From positions 1-32,953 of the forward strand of contig JODX01000037.1 of assembly GCA_000719105.1 (NCBI GenBank): a stretch of DNA of 32,953 nucleotides, given 5' to 3'. This document shows positions 8,336 to 18,785 of this stretch, one piece after another (position 1 is the first letter of the stretch; each line of letters opens with the position of its first letter). Origin of the DNA: Streptomyces sclerotialus (GTDB lineage: Bacteria > Actinomycetota > Actinomycetes > Streptomycetales > Streptomycetaceae). A program made the position numbers and the translations under genes. The notes beneath the pieces are model-generated. The model was not told where the DNA came from, did not search any database, and was given only the letters and a program-made list of their open reading frames with translations.

Positions 8336-9283
8336 CTAGCGCATCTTGGGGTCGAGGGCGTTGCGCACCGCATCGCCGAACATGAGGAACGCCAGCACCG
8401 TGACCGACACCATGACCGACGGCATCATCAGGACGTGCGGCGCGTTGCGCAGCTGGTCCTTTCCGGCGGAGACGTCGATGCCCCAGGAGACGCCGGACAG
8501 ACCGATGCCGAGGTAGGACAGCGTGGCCTCGGCCGCGATGTAGCCGCCGAGCGCGATGGTCGCGACGACGATCACCGGGGCGATGGCGTTCGGCAGGATG
8601 TGCCGGAACAGGATGCGGCTGGTCGAGGCGCCGAGCGCCTTGGCCGCCGTCACGTAGTCCGCCTGCTTGATGGTGATCACCGAGCCGCGGGCGACCCTCG
8701 CGATCGTGGTCCAGCCGAGGAAGGCGAGCGCCAGGACGACGACCAGGACGCTCCGCTCGGTGAAGGTGGTGAGGACCACCATGGCGCCCAGCATGAACGG
8801 GATGCCGGAGAACACGTCGGTGAGGCGGAACAGGATCGCGTCCAGCCAGCCGCCGAAGTAGCCGGCGAGCACGCCGATCAGGGTTCCGGCGATGGTGACC
8901 AGCACGGTGACACCGACGCCGACGAGGATCGAGGCGCGGGCGCCGTAGACCATGCGGGCCCAGATGGAGCGGCCCTGGACGTCGTAGCCGAACCAGTCGG
9001 CGCCGAAGAAGTTCGTCCAGTTCGCGGCGCCGAGGTAGTGGTTGCTCAGGTCGCCGTCGCGCGGCGAGGCGCCCGTGAAGAGGCCGGGGAACGCCGCCAT
9101 GACGAGCAGCAGCAGGATCAGCGCCGCCGAGATGAGGAACATCGGGCTGCGGCGCAGGTCGTCCCAGGCGTCCGACCAGAGGCTGCGGGCCTTCTCCGGC
9201 TTGGCGTCCACGGGCACCGGCACGGTGGCCGGCTCGGCGGCGGGCAGCTTCTCCTTGGCGGTGGTGTCAAGAGCCTCAGGCAT
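8336..9283 (-). CDS. Peptide ABC importer permease, DppC/OppC type
   Basis: The 315-aa inner permease starts with a charged cytoplasmic N-terminus, a first helix (FLISAALILLLLVMAAFPGLF about residues 50-70), then a periplasmic-side insertion with GYDVQGRSIWARMVYGARAS that marks DppC-type subunits, and five further helices. The cytoplasmic coupling loop AAKALGASTSRILFRHILPN is the EAA motif that contacts the ATPases. Its start overlaps the DppB-type gene by 8 nt. The order binding protein, DppB, DppC, DppD, DppF is the standard oligopeptide operon order. Confidence 0.93.
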   Translation of the reverse strand: MPEALDTTAKEKLPAAEPATVPVPVDAKPEKARSLWSDAWDDLRRSPMFLISAALILLLLVMAAFPGLFTGASPRDGDLSNHYLGAANWTNFFGADWFGYDVQGRSIWARMVYGARASILVGVGVTVLVTIAGTLIGVLAGYFGGWLDAILFRLTDVFSGIPFMLGAMVVLTTFTERSVLVVVLALAFLGWTTIARVARGSVITIKQADYVTAAKALGASTSRILFRHILPNAIAPVIVVATIALGGYIAAEATLSYLGIGLSGVSWGIDVSAGKDQLRNAPHVLMMPSVMVSVTVLAFLMFGDAVRNALDPKMR

Positions 9284-10205
9284 ACCGGATCCTCGGGTCC
9301 AGGACCGCGTAGAGCAGGTCGACGAGCAGACTGCAGACGAGGTAGATGATCACGATGAGCGTCACGATGCCCACCACGGTCGAACCCTCGCGGCGGGTCA
9401 GCGCCTCGTACACGGTGTACCCGACGCCGCGGACGTTGAAGATGCCCTCGGTGACGACGGCACCGCCCATGAGGGCGCCGAGGTCCGAGCCGAGGAAGGT
9501 CACGACGGGGATCAGGGAGTTGCGCATCAGGTGGATGCCGACGATGCGGCGGCGCGGCAGGCCCTTGGCGACCGCGGTGCGGACGTAGTCGGCACGCAGG
9601 TTCTCCGCGATCGACGTACGCGTGAGGCGGGCGACGTACGCGAGGGAGAGCGAGCCGAGGACCACGGCGGGCAGCAGCAGCTGGCCGTAGTTCTCCGGGT
9701 CGTTGACGTTGGGATCGACCCAGCCGAGCTGGAAGGCGAAGACGTACTGGAAGGTGTAGCCCAGCACGAAGGACGGGACGGAGATCAGCAGCAGGGTCAG
9801 GACGAGCAGCGACTTGTCGACCACGGTGTTGGGGCGCAGCCCGGCGATGACGCCGAGGGTGATGCCGACGACCACGGTGAACAGGAACGCGAAGACCGTC
9901 AGCCGTACGGTGATCGGGAACGCGTCCGCGATCACGTCGGCGACGGGCTGCTGGCTGGCGATCTGGGTGCCGAAGTCCCCCTGGAACAGACCCGTGAGGT
10001 AGTTCCAGTACTGAACCATGAACGGCTGGTCGAGGCCGAGCGACTGCTTGATCGCGGCGATCTGCGCCTCGTCGATGGCCTGGTCTCCGTAGAGCGCCCG
10101 CACGGGATCACCGGGAAGGGCGTACATCATGCAGAAGATCAGGAAGGTTGATCCGAGGAAAACCGGGATCATTTGGAGCAGTCGCCGCGCGACGTAGCGC
10201 CCCAT
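9276..10205 (-). CDS. Peptide ABC importer permease, DppB/OppB type
   Basis: The 309-aa permease has the DppB/OppB N-terminus (MGRYVARRLLQMIPVFLGSTFLIF), six predicted helices and the EAA coupling loop VAKGLPRRRIVGIHLMRNSLIP. The N-terminal domain has the pattern PGDPVRALYG, typical of DppB. Start ATG 10205 has GGAGG 8 nt upstream. It lies after a hairpin-rich gap from the binding-protein gene, so it may be transcribed at a lower level than that gene. Confidence 0.93.
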   Translation of the reverse strand: MGRYVARRLLQMIPVFLGSTFLIFCMMYALPGDPVRALYGDQAIDEAQIAAIKQSLGLDQPFMVQYWNYLTGLFQGDFGTQIASQQPVADVIADAFPITVRLTVFAFLFTVVVGITLGVIAGLRPNTVVDKSLLVLTLLLISVPSFVLGYTFQYVFAFQLGWVDPNVNDPENYGQLLLPAVVLGSLSLAYVARLTRTSIAENLRADYVRTAVAKGLPRRRIVGIHLMRNSLIPVVTFLGSDLGALMGGAVVTEGIFNVRGVGYTVYEALTRREGSTVVGIVTLIVIIYLVCSLLVDLLYAVLDPRIRYA

Positions 10206-10230
10206 GAGTGCCTCCGTGGGGGATTACTGC

Positions 10231-10274
10231 CCCGGGACAGCCGCTCCCCTGATGTGGTGAGCGGCTGTCCCGGG
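10231..10274 (-). terminator. Hairpin between binding-protein and permease genes (attenuator-like)
   Basis: Arms 10231-10246 and 10259-10274 form a perfect 16-bp GC-rich stem with a 12-nt loop in the 139-nt gap between the binding-protein stop and the DppB start. No clear T tract follows. Such hairpins often limit read-through or stabilise the upstream mRNA, giving more binding protein than permease. Confidence 0.7.
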
Positions 10275-10285
10275 TGTGCCCGGTA

Positions 10286-10307
10286 CCGGCGCGGGTGCCC
10301 GCGCCGG
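10286..10307 (-). other. Second hairpin in the same gap
   Basis: Arms 10286-10295 and 10298-10307 are a perfect 10-bp GC inverted repeat with a 2-nt centre, so the real loop would be slightly larger. It lies nearer the end of the binding-protein mRNA and may act with the 16-bp hairpin as a 3' stabiliser or terminator. Confidence 0.55.
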
Positions 10308-10344
10308 CGGGTGGGCGGTTCGAGTGGGTGCGGCCCGAGGACCG

Positions 10345-11961
10345 TTACTTGACGGTCACCTCGTTGAGGATGAAGTCACCGTGGAAGTCGACGTTCACGT
10401 TGTCGACGTTCTCCGAGTAGCCGCCGTTGATGCGGTAGTACCACAGCGGGATGGAGGGCATCTGCTCCAGGACGGCCTTCTCGGCGTCCTGGTAGATCTT
10501 GACGGACTCCTCCAGCGACTTGGCGTTGTCGCCCTGCTTGAAGAGCGCGTCGATCTCCTTGTTGGAGAAGCGGCCGTTGTTCGCCTCGGCCTCCGTCCAG
10601 TACAGCTCACGGAGGAAGTTGACGTTCAGCGGGTAGTCGGCCACCCAGCCACCGCGGTAGAACGACTTGACCTGGTCGTTGTCGCGGGCCTCGAGGTCCG
10701 TCTGGAAGTCCGGCTTGGCGTCCTCGACGCAGTCCACGCCGGTGGCCTTGCGGATCGACTCGCAGACCGCGGTCACCCACTCCTTGTGGCCGCCGTCGGC
10801 GTTGTACTGGATGAAGATCTTGTTGTCCGGAACGCCGCCGCCTTCCTTGATCAGCTTCTTGGCCTTGGCGGGGTCGTACGTGAAGACGTCCGTGTCCAGC
10901 TTCTGGTAGCCGTTGACCTGCGGCGGGGTGAAGCTGTCCGCCGGGGTGCGGGTGCCGTTGAGGACGGTCTCGGTGATCGTCTCGCGGTCGATGGCCATCG
11001 ACAGGCCCTGCAGGACCTTGGGGTCGATGTCCTTCCACTGCTTGGTGTAGAAGGCCGGGGTGATGGTCTGGACGGCCGCGTACGCCTCGTCCACCGCGCG
11101 GTCACCGAGGTCCTGCTTGTACTTGGGCAGGTCCTTCGGGCCGACCTGACGGATCATGTCCAGGTTGCCGGAGAGCAGGTCCTGGTAGGCCGCCTCGACG
11201 GTGGTGTAGTTCTTGAACTGGATGCCCTTGTTCTCGGCCTTGTTCTCACCCTGGTACTCGTCCCAGGCCTTGACCTGGATGAGCTTCTTGTGGTCCCACT
11301 TCTCGAACGTGTACGGACCGTTGCCGACCGGCTTCTGGCCGAACGCCTTCGGGTCGTCGTAGAAGGACTCGGGGAGCGGGGCCCAGGTGGTGTAGCCCAG
11401 CTTGTAGTTCCAGTACGGGACCGGAGCGGAGAGCTCGACGGTGAAGGTGGTGTCGTCGACGACCTTCAGACCGGACATCGCGTCGCCCTTGGGGTCACCC
11501 TTGGCCGGGTGGACGTCCTCGTAGCCCTCGATGTCCGCGAACCAGAAGCTGTTCTGCTGGTTGTTCTTGATGTTGGCGTACCAGTTCCACGCGTCCACGT
11601 AGGACTTGGCGGTCACCGGGGTGCCGTCGTGGAACTTCCAGCCCTTCTTGAGCTTGATGGTCCAGGACTTGGAGTCCTTGGTCTCGACGGACTCGGCGTT
11701 CTGGTTGACCAGGTTGCCCTTGGCGTCGTAGGTGACCAGACCGGCGAAGAGGGCCTTGATGACGTACGAGCCCAGCGTCTCGTTGGTGTCGGCCGGGATC
11801 AGCGGCTTCTGCGGCTCACCGACGTCGATCGAGACGTAACCGGCCGGCTGGCCCGCGGTGCCCTTCTTGCCGCTGTCCCCGTCGCCGCTTCCACAGGCGG
11901 TGGCGGCCAGAGCGACGACTATTGCACCCGCGACCCACTTGGCGCTCTTGGCACCACGCAT
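10345..11961 (-). CDS. Peptide ABC importer substrate-binding lipoprotein (SBP_bac_5)
   Basis: The 538-aa lipoprotein has a signal peptide with lipidation Cys23 (AATAC), a Gly/Ser/Lys linker and the SBP family 5 fold with stretches KKGWKFHDGTPVTAKSYVDAW, VGNGPYTFEKW and GLSMAIDRETI. Peptide-binding proteins of this family capture short peptides outside the membrane. The ATG at 11961 has GAGGAGG upstream. It is the first gene of a five-gene minus-strand operon, separated from the permeases by hairpins. The layout recalls Streptomyces peptide importers linked to extracellular signalling such as BldK, though BldK has a different gene order; a nutritional peptide importer is equally likely. Confidence 0.92.
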   Translation of the reverse strand: MRGAKSAKWVAGAIVVALAATACGSGDGDSGKKGTAGQPAGYVSIDVGEPQKPLIPADTNETLGSYVIKALFAGLVTYDAKGNLVNQNAESVETKDSKSWTIKLKKGWKFHDGTPVTAKSYVDAWNWYANIKNNQQNSFWFADIEGYEDVHPAKGDPKGDAMSGLKVVDDTTFTVELSAPVPYWNYKLGYTTWAPLPESFYDDPKAFGQKPVGNGPYTFEKWDHKKLIQVKAWDEYQGENKAENKGIQFKNYTTVEAAYQDLLSGNLDMIRQVGPKDLPKYKQDLGDRAVDEAYAAVQTITPAFYTKQWKDIDPKVLQGLSMAIDRETITETVLNGTRTPADSFTPPQVNGYQKLDTDVFTYDPAKAKKLIKEGGGVPDNKIFIQYNADGGHKEWVTAVCESIRKATGVDCVEDAKPDFQTDLEARDNDQVKSFYRGGWVADYPLNVNFLRELYWTEAEANNGRFSNKEIDALFKQGDNAKSLEESVKIYQDAEKAVLEQMPSIPLWYYRINGGYSENVDNVNVDFHGDFILNEVTVK

Positions 11962-12588
11962 GGGTTCCTCCTCATGAGTCCACTGATCACTACATAAGGG
12001 GCAGCGGATGTGACCGCCGACTCACCTGACGGCTGTCGCTGTCCGTTGCCCCGAGTGTGCTCGTGAGTCGGCGCTCCCCATTGCGCGTGACCCATTGACC
12101 CGAGCTCTACGCGCCTAACTATCTGCCATGTGCCGAGGCCGAACCACACTCCTGAGGTCTCGATCCGATCACAGCTGGCGTATACATCTTCCAAAATCCG
12201 GACAAACGGCTTGGTGAAAGATCCCTGCGAAACGGACTTGTTACACATCTACCGGTAACGAGTGTCCGAATAGCGGACACACTGCAGGGAAAAAGCGATT
12301 GCGGAGGTTTACGGCCGCCGGGCAAGCTGCCATAGGGCGAGGTGCCTCGAGGCGGCGAGCGTCACACGCGGAAAGCCGCGTCTGCGACCTCCGGCACGGC
12401 CGTTCGGCGAGGGCGGCTCGGCGGGTGCACAGCACGAGACCGCATGGCCGCCAAGACGGCCATTTCCGCAGCAGGTTAGTGCGAACGGACACTTCCGGGG
12501 CCCGTCTCCGGAAATCAGAGGGTTTTCCCTATTCTTCTTTTCGCGTTCGCGCGGCGCCGAGCCGGCCGCCACGACGAGCCACAACGAC
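11962..12588. other. Long non-coding region upstream of the peptide importer operon
   Basis: About 630 nt without a convincing gene lie between the importer's first gene and the TypA terminator. It is less GC-rich than its surroundings around 12110-12300. It holds an inverted repeat GTGTCCG-AATAG-CGGACAC at 12262-12280, a direct repeat of TGACCC (12088-12093 and 12096-12101) and a -10-like TATGTA on the minus strand about 35 nt before the ATG. Short frames here lack ribosome sites and codon bias. The likely content is a long leader with operators for the importer. Confidence 0.5.
12262..12280. promoter_or_regulatory. Inverted repeat upstream of the importer operon
   Basis: GTGTCCG and CGGACAC form perfect 7-bp arms around a 5-nt AT-rich centre. 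It lies about 300 nt upstream of the binding-protein start. The size and symmetry suit a dimeric regulator, but the distance is large and no regulator gene is adjacent. Confidence 0.35.
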
Positions 12589-12636
12589 GACACGGCACCG
12601 GGCACACCGCCGAAGCGGTGTGCCCGGTGCCGTGTC
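12589..12636 (-). terminator. Strong terminator hairpin downstream of typA
   Basis: Arms 12589-12610 and 12615-12636 pair perfectly over 22 bp with a CGAA tetraloop. It begins about 60 nt past the typA stop on the minus strand. No U tract follows, as is usual for strong GC-rich Streptomyces terminators. Confidence 0.85.
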
Positions 12637-12691
12637 TGCCGGGTACGGACCTACGGACCTGCCGGGTCTACGGACCCGCCGGGTCCACCGA
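12637..12691 (+). repeat. Imperfect 17-bp tandem repeats in the typA 3' region
   Basis: Units built on TGCCGGGT-TACGGACC follow one another about three times (from 12637, 12659 and 12676), with an extra partial TACGGACC near 12652. They lie between the typA stop and its terminator and are not in a gene. Confidence 0.6.
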
Positions 12692-12697
12692 CCTGCG

Positions 12698-14605
<1,908 letters not shown>

Positions 14606-14874
14606 AAGTACGCGTACTCCCGGAGTGGTGAGGAATGCCCGGCACGTACGTCAGTGGAGCGCGGGCCCTGCCGGGCTCAACATGCCACGGCCTCACCCCA
14701 TGGTACGGGGCCGCTGCCGCTGGAGCTCGCCGGGCCGTTGGGCGCAGCCCGGTGATCGGCTCGCCGCCCGGGCCGCGGCTCCGCCTGAAGCCCTTCGGCG
14801 ACACGGTGTACCGGCCCGCGGTGACGGCCGGGCAGGAGTCGGTCCCCTTCTCCGGGTGCCCGGGTTCCCGGGGA

Positions 14875-17157
14875 TCAGCCGGCCGCCGGCGACGGCCCGC
14901 GGGCCGGCTTCGCGCCCTTCTTGAGGAAGCCCATGTCCTCGTAGACCGGGGTGCGCAGCCCGAAGGCGCCCGCGTTGGCGAGGCTCGCACGCGCGGCCAT
15001 GAGCTGCGGACGCTGGTACAGGGGGATCGATCCGGCCGCCGCCCAGATGCGGGCGTCCGCCTTGCGCAGCAGGGAGACGGCCTCGCGCTCGTCGAGGGTG
15101 GCGACGGCCTGGTCGAAGAGCTGGTCGACCCGGTCGGTGCCGACGCGGGTGTAGTTCTGCTCCACGCTCAGGGAGCCGTCGGCCCCCGGGACCGGCTTGG
15201 CGTAGACGGGGCGGGCGTCGGTGGCCGGGTAGGCGGAGGCGGGCCAGGAGTACAGCGCCAGGTCGTACTGACCGTTCGCGATGTGGTCCTTGAAGTAGCT
15301 GTCGTCCGGCACCTTGACGGTCTGCGTGCGAATGCCGACGCGGGCCAGCATGCGGGTGATCCGCTCACCCACGGCCCGCAGCGCCTCGGAGCCGGGCCCG
15401 GAGGGCAGCACGAAGCGCAGGGTGAGCGCCTTGCCGCGCTTGGCGAGCGCACGGTCCTCCGACCCGGCAGGCGCAGCCGTGCCCTTGGGGGCGTACGCGC
15501 CCGGGGCACCGCCCTGCTGCGCCTGCTCGCGGCGGAACCGCTCGTCGTCCCGGGCGAGGTGCCGCGCCGCGCCGTCGTCCGCCGGCATCCAGCCCGTCTT
15601 CCGCTCCCTGCCCCCGCCGACGCCCGGCTTGTCGTCCTCGCCGACGATGTACGTCCCGTCGTCGCCGCCATCGCTGCCGTCGCCGCCGCTGCCGGAGTCC
15701 CCTGAGTCCTGGGAGTCCGTCTTCTTCCCGCTCCCGCTGCCGGCCGCCTCCTCCTCGCCGTCCCCCTTCTCCTTCTCCTTCTCCTTCTCCTCGACCGGGC
15801 CGCCCCGCACCCACCCGGCGTCGGCGAGCAGCGCCCGCGCCTTCTTGGTGTCCTCGCCTCCGAGGGCGTCACTGCTGTCGGCGTACGCCGCCTGGCCGGC
15901 CAGAGCGAGATGGCTGCCGACCGGCTCGCCGGGCAGCCCGAGCGGCCGCAGCACCAGGCGCGCGAGCTCCTCCCGGTCGATGGCCCGGCCCACGGCGCGG
16001 CGTACGCGCTCGTCGGCGAGGGGGCCCCGGGAGCCGTTGAGCGCCAGCTGGGTGTGGGCGGGCTCCAGTGACTTGCGGACCTCGAAGCCGCGCAGGACGG
16101 ACTGCTGCCCGGCGTACCGGGCGAGGGCCTTCCGCCGCTGCTCGCGGGCGGCGGTCTCCGCGGCGGCGGCCACCTCGTCGGAGCCGTGCGCGACGGCCCA
16201 GGAACGCAGGGCGCCGGCGGCGCCGAGTCCCGCCCCTGGGCCCCGGGCGCCCCGGGTCACGGACCCTCCGCCGCTCCCGCCCGCGAGGGAGACCCGCCGG
16301 GCCTGGCCCGGGTCGACCTCCGCGAGGTCGACCCGGTCGTCGAGCAGGGCCTTCAGCCGCTGGTCGCGGGGCACGGCGCGCAGGACCAGCCGCTGCAGCT
16401 TGGCGGTCCGTCCCCACCAGCGCGGATTGCGGGCGAGGGTGACCGCACCGTCCTCGCGGTCGACGTCCCGCAGCGCGAAGGGCCCGGCGGTGACCGGCAG
16501 CTTCCGCCGCGCCCCGTCGTTGAAGGAGTCCGGCGTGCCCGTCACCTGCTTCGGGTACAGCGGTGAGAACAGCGACCTCCAGTCGGCGTACGGCCGGTTG
16601 AAGGTGACCCGCACCTCCAGGTCGCTGGCGCCGCGTTCGATCTTCTCGATCCGGTCGTACCCGGCGTTGCGGGCCGTCCAGTACGCGGAGTCCTTGCCCG
16701 AAAGGGCACGCCACTGGGCGGCGAAGTCGGCGGCGCCGATCTCCCGGCCGTCGCTCCAGACCGCCTGCTGGTGGAGCCGGTAGACCACCACCTGCTTGGG
16801 CTCGCGGTCGACGACCTTCGCCGACTCCAGGTAGTCCGCGTTCCGCTCCGGCCGCCCGTTCGCGTTTAGTCGGTACAGGGACGGCAGGACGGCCTGGGCG
16901 ACGCGTGACGTGGTGGCGTCGGCGTCCGCCTGGAAGGTGTTGAACGTCTCCGGGAACGCGTCGACGGCCCACCGCAGGGTGCCCCCGTCGGCGATCCGGC
17001 CGCGGGCCGCGGGGGCGGTGTCCTGCCCGGCGAGGGGCTTGCCGGCCTTGTCCTCCTCGCCGCACGCGGTCAGCAGGGGCAGCGCGAGCAGCCCCGCGGT
17101 GAGGAACACCACCGAGCGCGCCACCGCGCGCGGTCCGACGCGGTCGTGGGACACCAC
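14875..17157 (-). CDS. Large peptide-binding lipoprotein (SBP_bac_5) with charged insertion
   Basis: The 760-aa protein is a family 5 extracellular solute-binding lipoprotein with lipobox LTAC (Cys32). Family stretches include GGTLRWAVDAFPETFN, VVYRLHQQAVWSDGREI, VTAGPFALRDVD, RVRRAVGRAIDREELARL and, near the end, GQYDLALYSWPASAYP. Family members are usually about 500-600 aa; this one is longer because residues about 450-545 form a low-complexity, acidic and Ser/Gly-rich insertion starting with four EK repeats. The GTG at 17157 (or GTG 17154) has GGAGG upstream. It lies alone on the minus strand downstream of nothing similar, with no permease next to it, so it may feed the importer encoded 3 kb away or another system. 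Confidence 0.88.
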   Translation of the reverse strand: MVSHDRVGPRAVARSVVFLTAGLLALPLLTACGEEDKAGKPLAGQDTAPAARGRIADGGTLRWAVDAFPETFNTFQADADATTSRVAQAVLPSLYRLNANGRPERNADYLESAKVVDREPKQVVVYRLHQQAVWSDGREIGAADFAAQWRALSGKDSAYWTARNAGYDRIEKIERGASDLEVRVTFNRPYADWRSLFSPLYPKQVTGTPDSFNDGARRKLPVTAGPFALRDVDREDGAVTLARNPRWWGRTAKLQRLVLRAVPRDQRLKALLDDRVDLAEVDPGQARRVSLAGGSGGGSVTRGARGPGAGLGAAGALRSWAVAHGSDEVAAAAETAAREQRRKALARYAGQQSVLRGFEVRKSLEPAHTQLALNGSRGPLADERVRRAVGRAIDREELARLVLRPLGLPGEPVGSHLALAGQAAYADSSDALGGEDTKKARALLADAGWVRGGPVEEKEKEKEKGDGEEEAAGSGSGKKTDSQDSGDSGSGGDGSDGGDDGTYIVGEDDKPGVGGGRERKTGWMPADDGAARHLARDDERFRREQAQQGGAPGAYAPKGTAAPAGSEDRALAKRGKALTLRFVLPSGPGSEALRAVGERITRMLARVGIRTQTVKVPDDSYFKDHIANGQYDLALYSWPASAYPATDARPVYAKPVPGADGSLSVEQNYTRVGTDRVDQLFDQAVATLDEREAVSLLRKADARIWAAAGSIPLYQRPQLMAARASLANAGAFGLRTPVYEDMGFLKKGAKPARGPSPAAG
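15767..15790 (+). repeat. Hexanucleotide tandem repeat (TTCTCC x4) inside the lipoprotein gene
   Basis: Four exact 6-bp copies encode the Glu-Lys repeat in the insertion of the large binding protein. The unit preserves frame, so slippage would change repeat number without breaking the gene. Confidence 0.9.
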
Positions 17158-17531
17158 TGCAACCTCCTCGCTCCGCCGCTCCCGCCGACGCCGCCAGCCT
17201 GGCCGGCCCCGCCGGATCCGCCGCGGAGGACTCCCGTCCCGTTCCGATCACTTACTGATCAGACGAATGAGCCAACTGAAGGGGAAAGGGTTCTGCTGCG
17301 CCGGGAGACACGGCGGCCGACGGAAACGACACCACCCGTACGGCGCAACGCGCGCCACCCCGCGGAACCCGACCGCCCCCCTCCGGATTCAGCCGTACCG
17401 GCGCATTCGACGGTCCGCGAGCCACCAATCCGTGCACACGCCTTCACAGGGAGTCGTGTGACGCGCGACACTCGCAGGCGCATGAACGGTGCCGCCTTGG
17501 GACCCCGCGCCCGCGGAAGTGAGGGCAAGCC
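17158..17531. other. Divergent promoter region between lipoprotein and SDH-linked genes
   Basis: This 374-nt gap separates the minus-strand lipoprotein gene from the plus-strand SDH-linked genes and must hold both promoters. A short inverted repeat GATCA-CTTAC-TGATC lies at 17246-17260, the least GC-rich part of the gap, and CACACG/CGTGTG arms lie at 17435-17440 and 17455-17460. No gene with a ribosome site and codon bias is visible. Confidence 0.5.
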
Positions 17532-17819
17532 ATGTCCGTTCACGACGATCTGACCTCGGTCCAGCGCTGCCTGGACGACCTGTCCCGGACGGTCGGCCGG
17601 CTGGAACAGCAGCTCGGAGCCGGCCTGGAGATGCGCCGCGTACGCACCGACGCCGACCATCTGCGCGAGAGCCTGGCCCTCCTGCGCGAGGCCGCTCCCG
17701 CACTGTCCCCCGCCGTCCGCCCCGACCTGGTCCCCATTCCCGACACGCCGTACGACAGCTCCCTGTGGACGGACTCGGACGACGAGGGCCTGGGCGGCCG
17801 CGACCGCCGCGCGCCCTGA
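17532..17819 (+). CDS. Small coiled-coil hypothetical protein upstream of SDH genes
   Basis: The 95-aa protein starts MSVHDDLTSVQRCLDDLSRTV and continues with heptad-like Leu/Val spacing (GRLEQQLG, HLRESLALLREA), so about residues 5-58 probably form a helical hairpin or coiled coil. The C-terminal third is acidic and Pro-rich (PIPDTPYDSSLWTDSDDEG). I do not recognise a named domain. ATG 17532 has GAGGG upstream. It is 88 nt upstream of and in the same direction as the SDH membrane-anchor gene, suggesting co-transcription; an assembly or regulatory role in that complex is only a guess. Confidence 0.7.
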   Translation: MSVHDDLTSVQRCLDDLSRTVGRLEQQLGAGLEMRRVRTDADHLRESLALLREAAPALSPAVRPDLVPIPDTPYDSSLWTDSDDEGLGGRDRRAP

Positions 17820-17907
17820 GCCCACGCCCACACACCCCGATCGCACCGCCCGCGACCACCCACGACGACACCGACCACCAGCCCGCCCCCCCGACCGGAG
17901 TCATAAG

Positions 17908-18753
17908 TTGGCCACTGGTACGGACCCCCAGACGAACAGCGACACGAGCAGCGCTACGCGGAGCGGCGGCGTACGCGCCGGAACGCGCGCCGCGATCGCC
18001 GCCCCCCATCTGCGCACCGACCGCTGGTGGCTGGCGCCCGCCGTCACCGCCGCCGGCCTGCTGGCCTTCATCGTGTACTCGACCTGGCGGGCCTTCGCGA
18101 ACGAGTACTACTACGCCGCGCCGTACGTCTCGCCCTTCTACTCCCCCTGCCTGGCGGAGAACTGCGCGCCCATGCACGCGGGCCCCAACTGGGAGATTCT
18201 CGGCGGCTGGTGGGGCCTCTCCCCCGCCCTCATCATCCTGATCTTCCCGCTCGGCTTCCGGCTGACCTGCTACTACTACCGCAAGGCCTACTACCGCGGC
18301 TTCTGGGCCTCGCCCCCGGCCTGCGCGGTCGCCGAGCCGCACAAGAAGTACACCGGCGAGACGCGCTTCCCGCTCGTCCTGCAGAACATCCACCGGTACT
18401 TCTTCTACGCGGCCGTGCTCGTCGCCGGGATCCTCACCTACGACACGGTGCTCGCCTTCCGCGACGAGAACTACCGGTGGGGCCACATGGGCCTCGGCAC
18501 GCTGGTGTTCCTGCTGAACATCGTGCTGATCTGGGCGTACACGCTCTCCTGCCACTCCTGCCGGCACATCGTCGGCGGCAAGCTCAAGCACTTCTCCAGG
18601 CACCCCGTGCGCTACCGGATGTGGCAGTTCGTCGGGCGGCTGAACGCCCGGCACATGCTGCTGGCGTGGACGTCGCTGGTGAGCGTGGCGCTCGCCGACT
18701 TCTACGTCTATCTCGTGGCGTCCGGTGCCTTCGACGATCCGCGATTCTTCTAG
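17908..18753 (+). CDS. Succinate dehydrogenase membrane anchor (Sdh1/type F-like SdhC)
   Basis: The 281-aa protein has five predicted membrane helices (about 41-61, 104-122, 161-181, 197-213, 249-271) and directly precedes the flavoprotein and iron-sulfur genes. Length, five helices and gene order match the single SdhC anchor of mycobacterial Sdh1 rather than the short heme b SdhC/SdhD pair. It is rich in Cys and His at helix ends: Cys81, Cys86, His90, Cys121, Cys139, His162, Cys215, His216, Cys218, His220, with the motif CHSCRH at 215-220. The start is TTG 17908, chosen because GGAG lies 7 nt upstream and no ATG or GTG upstream in frame has a site. It should pass electrons from succinate to menaquinone. 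Confidence 0.85.
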   Translation: MATGTDPQTNSDTSSATRSGGVRAGTRAAIAAPHLRTDRWWLAPAVTAAGLLAFIVYSTWRAFANEYYYAAPYVSPFYSPCLAENCAPMHAGPNWEILGGWWGLSPALIILIFPLGFRLTCYYYRKAYYRGFWASPPACAVAEPHKKYTGETRFPLVLQNIHRYFFYAAVLVAGILTYDTVLAFRDENYRWGHMGLGTLVFLLNIVLIWAYTLSCHSCRHIVGGKLKHFSRHPVRYRMWQFVGRLNARHMLLAWTSLVSVALADFYVYLVASGAFDDPRFF

Positions 18754-18785
18754 CGATTTCCTAGCGAAATGAGTGGGGCTCTCTG

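Noticed and set aside
10276..11997. 573-aa plus-strand frame opposite the peptide-binding protein
   Set aside because: The minus strand encodes a lipoprotein with signal peptide and family motifs; the plus frame is low-complexity Val/Leu/Gly/Arg sequence.
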